Assembly: GCF_022565915.1 (NCBI RefSeq)
Contig: NZ_JAJOYX010000001.1
Location: forward strand, 1-64,000
From: Nesterenkonia sp. LB17
GTDB lineage: Bacteria > Actinomycetota > Actinomycetes > Actinomycetales > Micrococcaceae
Direction: 5' to 3'
Length of the DNA stretch: 64,000 nt
Shown here: piece by piece, positions 1 through 7,799 of the stretch
Layout: the number at the start of each line of letters is the position of its first letter
Position numbering within the stretch: position 1 is the stretch's first letter
Translations under genes and position numbers: made by a program
Notes under the pieces: model-generated
What the model was told of the DNA's origin: nothing
What the model saw: only the letters and a program-made list of their open reading frames with translations
Database searches by the model: none

Positions 1-354
1 CGCGTCGTCCTTGACCCCAGCGGCCTCCTGCGCCGCGGTGTCCTTCACGGCCCGGCCGGCGTCCTTGGCATCACCGGCCACGTCCTGGGCCGCACTCTTG
101 GCCTGATCTGACTTGGCCTGATCTGACTTGGCCTGATCTGACCTGCCCTGCTCGGATGAGCCCTGATCTGATGTGCTCTGGTCTGATGTGCTCTGGCCAG
201 TGCTGGGCCGGCTCGCGCTGGCCGGACCGGACCGGAACTGGTCGGTCGTGCCCGTGGTCTGTCGCGATGCGTGGGGTATGCCGGAGCGGGGGGTGACGTC
301 GCCCGCGCTCTCCGGGAATTGGCGGTTCTGTGAAGTGTTGGTGGAGTCAGTCAT
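1..354 (-). CDS. LEA-like repeat protein, N-terminal part (cut by window edge)
   Basis: The reading frame starts at an ATG whose first base is 354 and stays open for 118 codons to base 1, so the C-terminus lies outside the window. No signal peptide or membrane segment is visible. Residues about 1-50 are rich in Ser, Thr, Gly and Gln. Then come pentapeptide repeats (STSDQ twice, GSSEQ, GRSDQ, AKSDQ twice), followed by an alternating Ala/Lys/Asp/Glu stretch (KDTAAQEAAGVKDDA) that looks like the amphipathic repeats of LEA or apolipoprotein-like stress proteins. The downstream genes on the same strand (membrane protein, CBS protein) may belong to the same stress-related group. The family cannot be named from this fragment. 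The frame is well supported by repeat periodicity and codon use; the role is inference. Confidence 0.6.
   Translation of the reverse strand, partial: MTDSTNTSQNRQFPESAGDVTPRSGIPHASRQTTGTTDQFRSGPASASRPSTGQSTSDQSTSDQGSSEQGRSDQAKSDQAKSDQAKSAAQDVAGDAKDAGRAVKDTAAQEAAGVKDDA
97..201. repeat. 15-bp tandem repeat array, about seven units
   Basis: Three exact copies of a 15-bp unit (CTTGGCCTGATCTGA) lie at 97-111, 112-126 and 127-141. Four degenerate copies follow to about 201. The period is five codons, so copy-number change would keep the frame of the minus-strand gene and add or remove SDQ-type pentapeptides. Confidence 0.8.
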
Positions 355-425
355 GACTGCCTTTCGTTGTGATCTTCGACGAGGCGATGAGCGGGGTGGG
401 GCTCAGACTGGGCGTACCTGGTGCC

Positions 426-980
426 TCAGTGTGCAGCTTTGGCGCCGCGGATGTGATCATGGGTGCGATCGTTGTCGTCGCCCTCGATCTCCTTGGCCAA
501 CAGACCCGAGCCGATCGCCCAGATGGCTGCGCCGATCAGTCCCAGCCACACGCCGAGCTCGATGGAGAGGTTGTCACCGCGTTCCAGCGCTCCCATGGGT
601 TCCATGGCGAAGGCCAGGCACTGCGCAGCAGCTGCGATGCCGACGGCCATCGAGACCAAGGTCAGACCGCGGTGTTGGCCGCGTCGAGCACGTCCGCGGG
701 CAAGGAACAGGGCGACCAGCAGACCCACCCCCAGGTAGGCGATGAACGGAATCAGGGAGTCCGTCTCATAACCGCTGTAGGACTCGGAGTCTTCGGTGGT
801 CACCCAGTCCAGGAACGGCGCGATGTTGAAGAGGAGCACGCCCACCACGGTGACGATCAGGCCGGTCGCGGCGGCGCGCCGCTGCTTGGGGGCCGGAGCA
901 TGATCGGTGCGATCGGTTTTGGGCCGGTTCGCAGCCGGAGTGTTGGGGCGGGATTCAGGGGTGTACGAGTTCTGCGTCAT
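426..980 (-). CDS. four-helix hypothetical membrane protein
   Basis: 184 aa starting at an ATG preceded by AAGGA about 7 nt upstream. Residues 1-35 are polar, rich in Pro and Asn and cytoplasmic-looking. Four hydrophobic segments follow at roughly 38-58, 78-97, 108-128 and 142-160, with a basic loop (RGRARRGQHRG) between the second and third. The C-terminus is charged and His-rich. It has the layout of small actinobacterial membrane proteins of unknown function, and no catalytic motif is visible. It lies between the repeat protein and the CBS protein, all on the minus strand, with gaps of about 50-70 bp. Confidence 0.65.
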   Translation of the reverse strand: MTQNSYTPESRPNTPAANRPKTDRTDHAPAPKQRRAAATGLIVTVVGVLLFNIAPFLDWVTTEDSESYSGYETDSLIPFIAYLGVGLLVALFLARGRARRGQHRGLTLVSMAVGIAAAAQCLAFAMEPMGALERGDNLSIELGVWLGLIGAAIWAIGSGLLAKEIEGDDNDRTHDHIRGAKAAH

Positions 981-1028
981 TGGGGATTCCTTCGTGTAGG
1001 GGGGGATTGAACCAGGGAAATCGTGGTG

Positions 1029-1430
1029 TCACGGCTCGCCGGACAAGCCGAGGTTCCAGTCGGGCATGTCTCCTCTGCTGGCCAGAGCGGCTAGCTCTTC
1101 CAGGACCGCCGGCCGGTGTTGTGCGCACCATTGGAAGACCGTGGTGGGTTCGAGAACACCGATGAGTTCTCCCTCGTCGCGGACCAGCAGGGGTCGGACT
1201 CCGTGAACCTGGAGCGTCGAGACATCGACGTCGAAGGAGTCTTCTGGGTGCAGAGAGGGAACGGGGATCTCGATCAAGTCCACACATCTCGTCGATGACG
1301 AGACCTCCGGGCTCAGCGGGCGAAGGGAGTCGCGGAGGTTCTGTTCGGTGCCGCTGACCAGCGGAATCACCGTGCGGCTTCGCGATGGAGCGCCCGGATC
1401 CAGCCCTACGTCTGCCTCGGTGAGTGTCAT
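1029..1430 (-). CDS. single CBS-domain-like protein
   Basis: 133 aa. Residues about 60-100 (VSTLQVHGVRPLLVRDEGEL then IGVLEPTTVF) fit the second half of a CBS motif, where a beta-strand pair ends in a 'xxGxLIGVLxxxxVF' pattern. CBS modules normally occur in pairs that bind adenosine nucleotides. Here at most one module is convincing, so the protein could act as a homodimer or be degenerate. There is no signal peptide. It ends 48 bp before the membrane protein gene on the same strand. The match rests on pattern recognition only. Confidence 0.5.
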   Translation of the reverse strand: MTLTEADVGLDPGAPSRSRTVIPLVSGTEQNLRDSLRPLSPEVSSSTRCVDLIEIPVPSLHPEDSFDVDVSTLQVHGVRPLLVRDEGELIGVLEPTTVFQWCAQHRPAVLEELAALASRGDMPDWNLGLSGEP

Positions 1431-1925
1431 GAGACACCTGCCATGTCCGAGGACGTGGGGAGGATTGACGGGGGATGGTCCGCGTGCTTCTCGAACGGGG
1501 ACGGCTCATGTCCGACGAAAGGGGCGTCCCGGCGCGGAGACGGCGAAGCTTGCTCGTCGCCTCGGGAAGGAAGCTGGATGCGGTCCTGGGTCAGACAACC
1601 ATCAAGATCGATGGGGAGAGGACCGGGAAGAAGTTCGACGGCTATACCGGTACGTAGCGTGTGCTCCATCATTACCTAAACAGATCGGTAGGAGGAGTCC
1701 GCTACTTGAACTCTGCTCCGAGACTACGGGCTATTCCCTCAGAAGCAAACCGTTCGCAGCGACTGAAACTCGAAAGACCTCGCACAGACAGCTCGCGTGG
1801 AAACTCATCTCAGCGACAGAGAGGCGAGAGCGAACTGTGTGCTGCATGCGGCGATGGATCGGTGAGCTACGCTGTGGCCATAGCTCAAGAAGATGGGTTC
1901 TTGTTTCTTCAGACAAGGGTGCCCC
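1431..1925. other. about 500 bp without a convincing gene
   Basis: This stretch separates the leftward CBS gene from the rightward STAS gene. Short frames exist on both strands (for example 1508-1657 on the plus strand, 49 codons, basic), but none has a recognisable domain or a clear ribosome binding site. The right part is richer in A+T and probably holds promoters. Confidence 0.4.
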
Positions 1926-2375
1926 ATGGAGCACATTTCCCGAGTAGTCATCAGCACCTCCGGGCTGTCTGGACCGATCACCGTGGAGGTCGTGGGATGC
2001 CTGACCTTGGAAAGCTTCTCGGCAGCGTCTGCAGTCCTTGACCAGTTGCTGGCCGTCCGTTCGTTTCCGGATCTGATCGTCGACCTGCGGGGCACGGCGC
2101 ATATCGAGCCCGTGGGGCTGGCGGCGTTGGAGATGTACTTCGCTGGCCACCGTGTTCCCCAAGGTCTTCCAGAGATATCTCTGGCGACACCGCGTTTTCC
2201 GCGGCCGTGCGTGGCCGATGAGTCTGCTGCCATGAGAACTCGGGACCCGCACTGGGACTCCCGCTCGCGCTCGGAACCGCGGTCTGAGAACACCTACGAA
2301 CGGCGCCCGTTCCTTCGCTGGCGTTCATCGAAGAGTGCTGTTCTGCGCAGTCAAGAGGACCTTCGCCCCGTTTGA
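1926..2375 (+). CDS. STAS-domain protein, SpoIIAA/anti-sigma-antagonist-like
   Basis: 149 aa from the ATG at 1926. Residues 1-75 have the STAS rhythm: a strand (ITVEVVGCLTL), a helix (ESFSAASAVLDQLLAV), a strand (DLIVDLRGTAHI) and a helix (GLAALEMYF). In classical antagonists the site after the second strand reads Asp-Ser-Ser-Gly and Ser is phosphorylated by the anti-sigma kinase. Here it reads Glu-Pro-Val-Gly, so the phosphorylatable Ser is absent. The last 60 residues are Arg- and Ser-rich and do not look folded, so the frame may be damaged after about residue 80. The neighbours are a pseudogene and GAF-ANTAR regulators. STAS fold likely; regulatory role uncertain. Confidence 0.55.
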   Translation: MEHISRVVISTSGLSGPITVEVVGCLTLESFSAASAVLDQLLAVRSFPDLIVDLRGTAHIEPVGLAALEMYFAGHRVPQGLPEISLATPRFPRPCVADESAAMRTRDPHWDSRSRSEPRSENTYERRPFLRWRSSKSAVLRSQEDLRPV

Positions 2376-2468
2376 GTAAGCAAGAAGCATCCCGTAGCTG
2401 CTGACATGAGACCCGCAGCCCAGGGGCTGCCAGGTGGTCCATGGCGCATACTGCCCGTCGTTGGGAAC

Positions 2469-2820
2469 ATGTTCAGGTATCCGGACCAGCCAGAAGAAGC
2501 CTCATGGTTCTGCAGAACAAGCTCTGCGTACTACGCAACGCCCGAGAAGCCAGACGCCGTCTACGCCCGCAAACTCCAGGAAGTCATAGGTGGTCAGTAC
2601 GGAGAGATCACCGTGGCCATGCAGTACAGCCTTCCAGGCATGAAACGCCCGCATTCCCGGAAAGTACCGGGACCTGCTATGGCTGACGGTTCGTGGGCCT
2701 CGGGACCCAGCCCGGACGGACTCGGTGAGTTCAGCTATGTGGAGACCCCGCCACCGAGGTGCCGAACATCGTGGAGAAGACGGCCGGTGCGGTGGCAGGA
2801 CAAGCTGAGGAAGGAGTAGC
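2469..2820 (+). pseudogene. manganese catalase, multiply frameshifted remnant
   Basis: Pieces of a Mn-catalase N-terminal half are spread over three frames. Frame A, from ATG 2469, reads EKPDAVYARKLQEVIGGQYG then EITVAMQY. From 2653 a second frame reads IPGKYRDLL. At 2727 the first frame gives GEFSYVE, matching the family's 'EEFxHVE' metal-ligand segment. From 2753 a third frame reads TEVPNIVEKTAGAVAGQ. The order and wording fit the beginning of actinobacterial Mn-catalases (about 290-300 aa, Glu/His di-manganese site, H2O2 dismutation). At least two frameshifts, internal losses and absence of the C-terminal half mean no active enzyme can be made. An intact paralogue may exist elsewhere. Confidence 0.8.
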
Positions 2821-3148
2821 CACGACCTGCTCACGCGAGGCGGGATCGCGCCATGGGTGGGGCCCCGCCTTGTGCGGACCGCACAGGTTGAAGGCGTATG
2901 GTTGCCCTCACGGAGGAGGGCCGTCGAGTGGTTGCAGGACAGGGCGCAGAGCAGCCGGATCGATTTCACAGTGGCGCAACAATGACCGCAGGTCAGGTGC
3001 GTCCGGTGAGTTCCGTGCCATTCCCACATCCACCCGTGAGCAGGACTCCACGCTCACGTGTGAAGCTCTCTTCGAGCCGGGGACTGGATCAAATCTTGTC
3101 GGTGTTGCGTTCTGCGCGCGTCACCGGTGCCGCCACAGGGAGATGATG

Positions 3149-3877
3149 ATGCCAACCGAACTGCCACTGGACGAATTGTCGCTGGTGTTCGCCCGCGTCA
3201 ATGGCATGTTGCTCAGTGAAGAAACCGTCGAACGCGCGGTTGAACTCCTCGCCCAGGCGGCGAAAAGCACTGTTCCGGGCGCGATCGGCGCCGGTGTGAC
3301 GTTGATCAGCGATGCAGGGAGCAAGGAGAGCGCCGGCAGCACTGACCGGGTGGTCCGCGAGGCCGATGATCTCCAATACGTGACAGGGGAGGGCCCCTGC
3401 CTGAGTGCTTGGGCATCGCGCATGGTTGTCAACGTCCAAGACGTCCAGTCCGATCCCCGCTGGCCTGACTGGTCCGCGGCCGTCGTCGGGCTGCCAATTC
3501 GGTCCGTGCTCAGCGCGCCGCTGCAGCATCAGGAGATCGCCGTCGGCGCCATGAAGGTCTACTCCGCCGCGGACTCCGCCTTCACCTCGGAGACCGAACG
3601 GCTGTTGACGATGTTCGCCGTTCCGGCCGCTGCGCTCTTGTCTCATGTGCAGACCAAGGACCTTCCGGTGAAGCTCAGCGGATCCTTGCGGAACGCCATG
3701 GGCAGGCGCGACATGATCAATATCGGCAAAGGCATCCTCATGGCCCAATCCGGGTTCGACGAGGAAGCCGCGACCCTGCGCCTGATTCAGGTCGCCCGCG
3801 CCGAACGCATCACTGTGCTGGAGGTCGCCGAACACATCATCGCAGACGGCCAGCGCCAGGGCGGTAATCAGTTGTGA
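3149..3877 (+). CDS. GAF and ANTAR domain-containing protein
   Basis: 242 aa. Three consecutive ATGs occur at 3143, 3146 and 3149. AGGGAG at 3137-3142 has a 6-nt spacing only to the third, so 3149 is chosen. Residues about 15-165 form a GAF domain, containing the GEGPCLSAW segment and the conserved 'VxDxxxDPRWP' pattern. Residues about 180-235 are an ANTAR domain (INIGKGILMAQ and the final VLEVAEHII helix), an RNA-binding three-helix fold that acts by anti-termination at paired hairpins. The GAF ligand cannot be read from the sequence. Its stop overlaps the GTG start of the next small gene by 4 nt, and a second GAF-ANTAR gene follows, so the three are one operon. Confidence 0.85.
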   Translation: MPTELPLDELSLVFARVNGMLLSEETVERAVELLAQAAKSTVPGAIGAGVTLISDAGSKESAGSTDRVVREADDLQYVTGEGPCLSAWASRMVVNVQDVQSDPRWPDWSAAVVGLPIRSVLSAPLQHQEIAVGAMKVYSAADSAFTSETERLLTMFAVPAAALLSHVQTKDLPVKLSGSLRNAMGRRDMINIGKGILMAQSGFDEEAATLRLIQVARAERITVLEVAEHIIADGQRQGGNQL

Positions 3878-4212
3878 AGGATCCCAATCCACCGAAGCCT
3901 TCACGGCCTGAGGGCGACCTGCCCTCCGGTGGTTCGGGGGAGTCGCAGCGCCGAATCCTTGGCCGGGCGGTGCGCCATTCGGCGCTTCCACTGAAAGGGC
4001 TGTGGCTGCACTACTTCAGCATGGGCGGCACGGCCGGTGAGTACGAGCTCGATGCCTACATCAACGCCTCGTACTCGTTGCCTGATCTTCAGCAGGACAT
4101 CTTGGCCCAGGCCGTGAACGAGATGATCGACATGCTCCCGCCGCCGCCCCGGGCGTCATACAGCGATGACACGGACGACGGCGGCCCGCCGACGAAAGAA
4201 CTTCAGGGGTAA
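3874..4212 (+). CDS. small hypothetical protein between two GAF-ANTAR genes
   Basis: 112 aa with a GTG start overlapping the preceding stop (GTGA), which indicates translational coupling. The N-terminal 35 residues are Pro-, Ser- and Gly-rich. The middle (LKGLWLHYFSMGGTAGEYEL, followed by a helix with SLPDLQQDILAQAVNEMID) looks folded and helical. The C-terminus is Asp- and Pro-rich. No catalytic motif or membrane segment is seen. It ends 6 nt before the next GAF-ANTAR gene. Its place inside a sensor operon suggests a partner or adaptor, but the family is not recognised. Confidence 0.65.
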   Translation: MKDPNPPKPSRPEGDLPSGGSGESQRRILGRAVRHSALPLKGLWLHYFSMGGTAGEYELDAYINASYSLPDLQQDILAQAVNEMIDMLPPPPRASYSDDTDDGGPPTKELQG

Positions 4213-4218
4213 GACATC

Positions 4219-4986
4219 ATGCAGAGCGTAGAAGAAATTCGGACGCAGGCGAACACAGAACAGGGACAGCCTTCCGCGCACGACCAAGGAAGCTCTGCCG
4301 GGGCGCATCAGCTGGCCTCACAGCTCGGCGATCTGGCCCGATCCCTCAACCAGGAGAGTCCGGAGGCTGTTCTCGAGCTCGTGGTGGCCGCCGCCATCGA
4401 ACTCATCCCCGGCGTCGAAGAGGCCTCTCTGAGCATCGTCACCGGGCGCAAGGAGGTCGAGACGGTGGCTCCCTCCAGCGAGCTGCTCAGACGATTGGAC
4501 GATCTGCAGGTGGAATTGACCGAAGGTCCTTGCCTCGAGGCGATCTACTCGGAACGAACCATCCGCGTGCGTGACATGGCGACCGAGACCCGGTGGCCCA
4601 GCTTTGCTGAGAAGGCGACCGAAGCCGGAGTGGGCAGCATGTTGGCCTTCCAGCTCTTCGTGGTGGGAGACAACCTGGGCGCGCTGAACCTCTACTCCAG
4701 TCAGGTCGACGCGTTCGACGATGACTCTGAGCATGTCGGGCTGATCGTCGCCTCACATGCCGCGGTTGCCCTCGCCGACGCCCAGCAGGTCAGCCAGCTC
4801 CACGAGGCGGTGCAGAGCCGGGACGTGATCGGACAGGCCAAGGGAATCCTGATGGAGCGCTACAAGATCACTGGACATCAGGCCTTTCTGCTGCTGGCCA
4901 AGGCCAGTCAGCACACCAACAAGAAGCTGCAGGTCCTTGCCGAAGACCTGGTCAACAGCGGAGAACTTACCGGCGGCAAGACCTGA
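4219..4986 (+). CDS. GAF and ANTAR domain-containing protein, second copy
   Basis: 255 aa. Residues 1-45 are a polar Gln- and Ser-rich leader. Residues about 45-190 form a GAF domain with LTEGPCLEAIYSERTIRVRD and a TRWPSF segment, parallel to the first copy. Residues about 195-250 are an ANTAR domain (VIGQAKGILMERYKI, KASQHTNKKLQVLAEDLV). The two copies share layout but are clearly diverged in sequence. Proteins of this kind bind RNA hairpins to prevent termination, often under redox, gas or small-molecule control. The signal is unknown here. A strong hairpin lies 50 bp after the stop. Confidence 0.85.
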   Translation: MQSVEEIRTQANTEQGQPSAHDQGSSAGAHQLASQLGDLARSLNQESPEAVLELVVAAAIELIPGVEEASLSIVTGRKEVETVAPSSELLRRLDDLQVELTEGPCLEAIYSERTIRVRDMATETRWPSFAEKATEAGVGSMLAFQLFVVGDNLGALNLYSSQVDAFDDDSEHVGLIVASHAAVALADAQQVSQLHEAVQSRDVIGQAKGILMERYKITGHQAFLLLAKASQHTNKKLQVLAEDLVNSGELTGGKT

Positions 4987-5037
4987 GCGGAAGCGCAAGA
5001 TGGGGAGCTTCGACTCGCCTGCTTGACCCCGGCTGCG

Positions 5038-5069
5038 CTCCGGGATGTCGAGAGATCGACATCCCGGAG
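5038..5069. terminator. perfect 14-bp hairpin between convergent genes
   Basis: The arm at 5038-5051 (CTCCGGGATGTCGA) is exactly complementary to 5056-5069, with a GAGA loop. It lies between the end of the GAF-ANTAR operon and the end of the leftward fdhA, so it can serve both. There is no T-run, as is common in high-GC actinobacteria. Confidence 0.7.
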
Positions 5070-5141
5070 TCGCTGGACGCGGTATTCGCCAGGGGGTTCC
5101 GTCGTTCTCCTTTGAACGGCAGGGGTCACCCCTGAAGCGAA

Positions 5142-6359
5142 TCAGTTCTTGATGTAGCCGTTGGGATTGAGCACGAACTTCTTCGCCGCGCCTGCGTCGA
5201 ACTCTGCGTATGCAGCCGGCGCCTCATCAAGTGGTATCGCAGTGGCGCTGACGGCCTTGGCGATCTGCACCTTCTCTTGAAGGATCGCCTGCATGAGGTG
5301 ACGGTTGTACTTCATCACCGGGCACTGACCGGTGGCGAAGGACAGGGACTTGGCCCAGCCCAATCCCAGACGGATCGAGAGGGATCCTACTTGGGCTGCC
5401 TCGTCGACTCCGCCTGGATCTCCGGTGACGTACAGGCCGGGAATTCCGAGCGCGCCGCCCGCTTCGGTGAGGTCCATCAGCGAGTTCAAGACGGTTGCAG
5501 GTGCCTCCTGTGCTGAACCAGCGCCGTGTCCACGGGCCTCGAAGCCGACTGCGTCAACGCCGCACTCGACCTCCGGCACCCCGAGGATCTGCTCGATCTG
5601 GTCGCGGGGATCGCCCTTGGAGACATCGACGGTTTCGCACCCGAAGGAACGGGCTTGAGCCAATCGCTCCTCATTGAGGTCACCGACTATCACCGCACCT
5701 GCGCCCAGCAGCTGTGCACCGACGGCAGCGGCCAGTCCGACGGGGCCAGCACCGGCGATGTACACGGTAGATCCGGGTCCGACACCGGCAGAGTAGGCGC
5801 CGTGGAAGCCGGTCGGAAAGATGTCCGAGAGCATGGTCAGATCAAGGATCTTCTCCAATGCCTGGTCCCGGTCTGGGAATTTCAGCAGGTTCCAATCGGC
5901 ATAGGGCGTCAGCACATACTCCGCCTGCCCTCCGACCCACCCTCCCATGTCCACGTATCCGTAGGCGCTGCCAGGGCGGTCTGGATTCACATTGAGACAG
6001 ATTCCGGTCTTGCGTTCCTTGCAGTTGCGGCACCGCCCACAGGAGATGTTGAACGGCACTGAGACGATGTCGCCGACCTTGATGAATTCAACATCAGGGC
6101 CTACCTCCACCACTTCACCGGTGATCTCATGTCCGAGAACGAGCCCCGCGGGGGCGGTGGTCCGGCCTCGCACCATGTGCTGGTCGGAGCCACAGATATT
6201 CGTGGCCACTGTCCGGAGGATGGCGCCGTGCGGAACTTTGCGTCCGATGTTGGCGGGATTGACGCCTGGCCCGTCCTTGAGCTCGAACTCGGGATAAGGA
6301 GTATCTACGACCTCCACCACACCCGGACTCTTGTACGCGATTGCACTGTTTGCAGACAT
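5142..6359 (-). CDS. fdhA: glutathione-independent formaldehyde dehydrogenase
   Basis: 405 aa zinc-dependent medium-chain dehydrogenase that oxidises formaldehyde to formate with NAD+ bound by the enzyme (PFDH type). The catalytic zinc region is TNICGSDQHM followed by GHEITGEVVEVG. The structural zinc cluster is CGRCRNCKERKTGIC. The Rossmann motif is IAGAGPVGLAAA. The opening AYKSPGVVEVVDTPYP and the long C-terminal half with GLGWAKSLSF are typical of PFDH rather than ordinary alcohol dehydrogenases. It is divergent from the LuxR-type regulator at 6499 with a 139-bp shared promoter region, which suggests local control by that regulator. It acts in the cytoplasm in detoxification of C1 compounds. 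Confidence 0.88.
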   Translation of the reverse strand: MSANSAIAYKSPGVVEVVDTPYPEFELKDGPGVNPANIGRKVPHGAILRTVATNICGSDQHMVRGRTTAPAGLVLGHEITGEVVEVGPDVEFIKVGDIVSVPFNISCGRCRNCKERKTGICLNVNPDRPGSAYGYVDMGGWVGGQAEYVLTPYADWNLLKFPDRDQALEKILDLTMLSDIFPTGFHGAYSAGVGPGSTVYIAGAGPVGLAAAVGAQLLGAGAVIVGDLNEERLAQARSFGCETVDVSKGDPRDQIEQILGVPEVECGVDAVGFEARGHGAGSAQEAPATVLNSLMDLTEAGGALGIPGLYVTGDPGGVDEAAQVGSLSIRLGLGWAKSLSFATGQCPVMKYNRHLMQAILQEKVQIAKAVSATAIPLDEAPAAYAEFDAGAAKKFVLNPNGYIKN

Positions 6360-6498
6360 TGCTATCCTCTCGTTGGACCATGGCGGGTGGGTTCCGCCAC
6401 ATGCATCAAGTCTCTATTTGGGCGTGATTCTTCTCAATGACCCTTGAGGTTGGTTACACCTCTACCTTCGGGTAGGTCACATCAGTAGTATTCGGAAT

Positions 6499-7752
6499 AT
6501 GGAACGCGTCACATTTTCCGACGATCTGCTCCACCGGCTCTTCGAAGTTCTCGGCTCGCCGCTCGGCTCGATCGCTCGCGGGCTCTCTGAGCTGCTGGGC
6601 CCGCTGGTGTCGCACTCAGCATTGGTCATGTTCACCGCCGACATCAGTGGCGGCCGTTCTCAGTATTCTGGCGATCCGGCTGTTCACCGCGGTGTGCGTG
6701 GACTGGACCTTGATCAGATCCGGAGAACGATCGGCAGTGTCGAGGGCGTCCACCAGACCACGCTGCGGGTCGGGGATGATGAGCGCTCGACACTGCAGGT
6801 TCTGGCCCGCAACGGTGCGCTCTTGGTGATCACTGATCCAGGCCCGGTGTCTGATGTCGAGCGGCTGCTGGACATCTGGAACATCGTCTCTCTGCATGTG
6901 CAGGAGCGCGCAGACGAAGCCGCGCCGGACTATCTCCGCCATGCACGGTCGACTGCGGGGGTCCGTCTCCAGGCGCTGAGTGAGATCAGAGACGAGTACT
7001 CGGCGATTTTGGACAGCATCCTTGTTCCGCTCAGATCAGGACAGCTTTCTGATGCCTCAGCTCGAGACGCTGCCATTGCCCGATCCGCCGCAGGACTGAC
7101 TCGACTTCACACCATGACCGGGCAGGCACGCACCGTGGCAGAGGAGCCGGTGGCCAGGTCCTTCGCGCGTCTGAAAGAAGAACTTTGGTCCGCCGCGCGC
7201 TACTGGCACGTTGAACTCGAGTTCATAGAACCGCCTGAGGGTGACCACCTGGTCCCCGATGACATCGCTCGTGGAGCCAGGGCCGTGGTCCATCGAGTCA
7301 TTCTCAGCCGGATGGAGAGTTCTGAGATCAGCCGTGTGCGCGTGCAGTGGGACTGCGACGGCACCGATCTCATCGTCAATGTTCGCGATGATGGCGATGG
7401 CGGGACCGCCGATGCAGATACCTTGCTGCAGATTGCTCAGCAGCGCGTCCATGCACTCAGGGGGCAGATTTCGGTGAATTCGACATCAGGTTGGGGTGCA
7501 GAGCTCAAGGTGGTCCTTCCGCTGGATCCTCCCCCGGTTCTGCCGTCCACGGCAGCGATCGCCGCTCTCCGGCCACGGGAGATGCAAGTCGCGAACCTTC
7601 TGGCATCAGGAAGCAGGAATCGTGCCATCGCTGATGAGCTGGGGATCAGCGAGAACACGGTGAAGTTTCACATCTCCCGGATCCTGCACACGTTGAAGGC
7701 CGACTCCCGCGCGGAGGCCATCGCCGCGCTCCTGGCTGAGCAACGGGCCTGA
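6499..7752 (+). CDS. HATPase-like and LuxR-HTH one-component regulator
   Basis: 417 aa. Residues about 1-140 resemble a GAF-like sensor. A helical stretch at about 150-250 resembles a dimerisation domain. Residues about 250-345 look like the ATP-binding domain of histidine kinases: VRDDGDGG as a D/G1-type box and GWGAELKVVLPL as the last G box. The C-terminal 60 residues are a LuxR helix-turn-helix (LRPREMQVANLLASGSRNRA, IADELGISENTVKFHISRIL). There is no receiver domain and no obvious His-box, so it may bind ATP without a phosphorelay. It is transcribed away from fdhA and probably controls it. Start ATG 6499. Confidence 0.75.
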   Translation: MERVTFSDDLLHRLFEVLGSPLGSIARGLSELLGPLVSHSALVMFTADISGGRSQYSGDPAVHRGVRGLDLDQIRRTIGSVEGVHQTTLRVGDDERSTLQVLARNGALLVITDPGPVSDVERLLDIWNIVSLHVQERADEAAPDYLRHARSTAGVRLQALSEIRDEYSAILDSILVPLRSGQLSDASARDAAIARSAAGLTRLHTMTGQARTVAEEPVARSFARLKEELWSAARYWHVELEFIEPPEGDHLVPDDIARGARAVVHRVILSRMESSEISRVRVQWDCDGTDLIVNVRDDGDGGTADADTLLQIAQQRVHALRGQISVNSTSGWGAELKVVLPLDPPPVLPSTAAIAALRPREMQVANLLASGSRNRAIADELGISENTVKFHISRILHTLKADSRAEAIAALLAEQRA

Positions 7753-7799
7753 GGAACCCATAGATCGAGGAGTTCGCTCGTTCGAGATTTCGCCTTGGA

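Noticed and set aside
97-201. CRISPR-like array
   Set aside because: The units are 15 bp, directly tandem without spacers, and lie inside a reading frame in multiples of five codons.
2759-3148. Upstream extension of the first GAF-ANTAR gene
   Set aside because: The first part encodes the tail of the Mn-catalase pseudogene in the same frame; the true start is the ATG at 3149 with AGGGAG 6 nt upstream.
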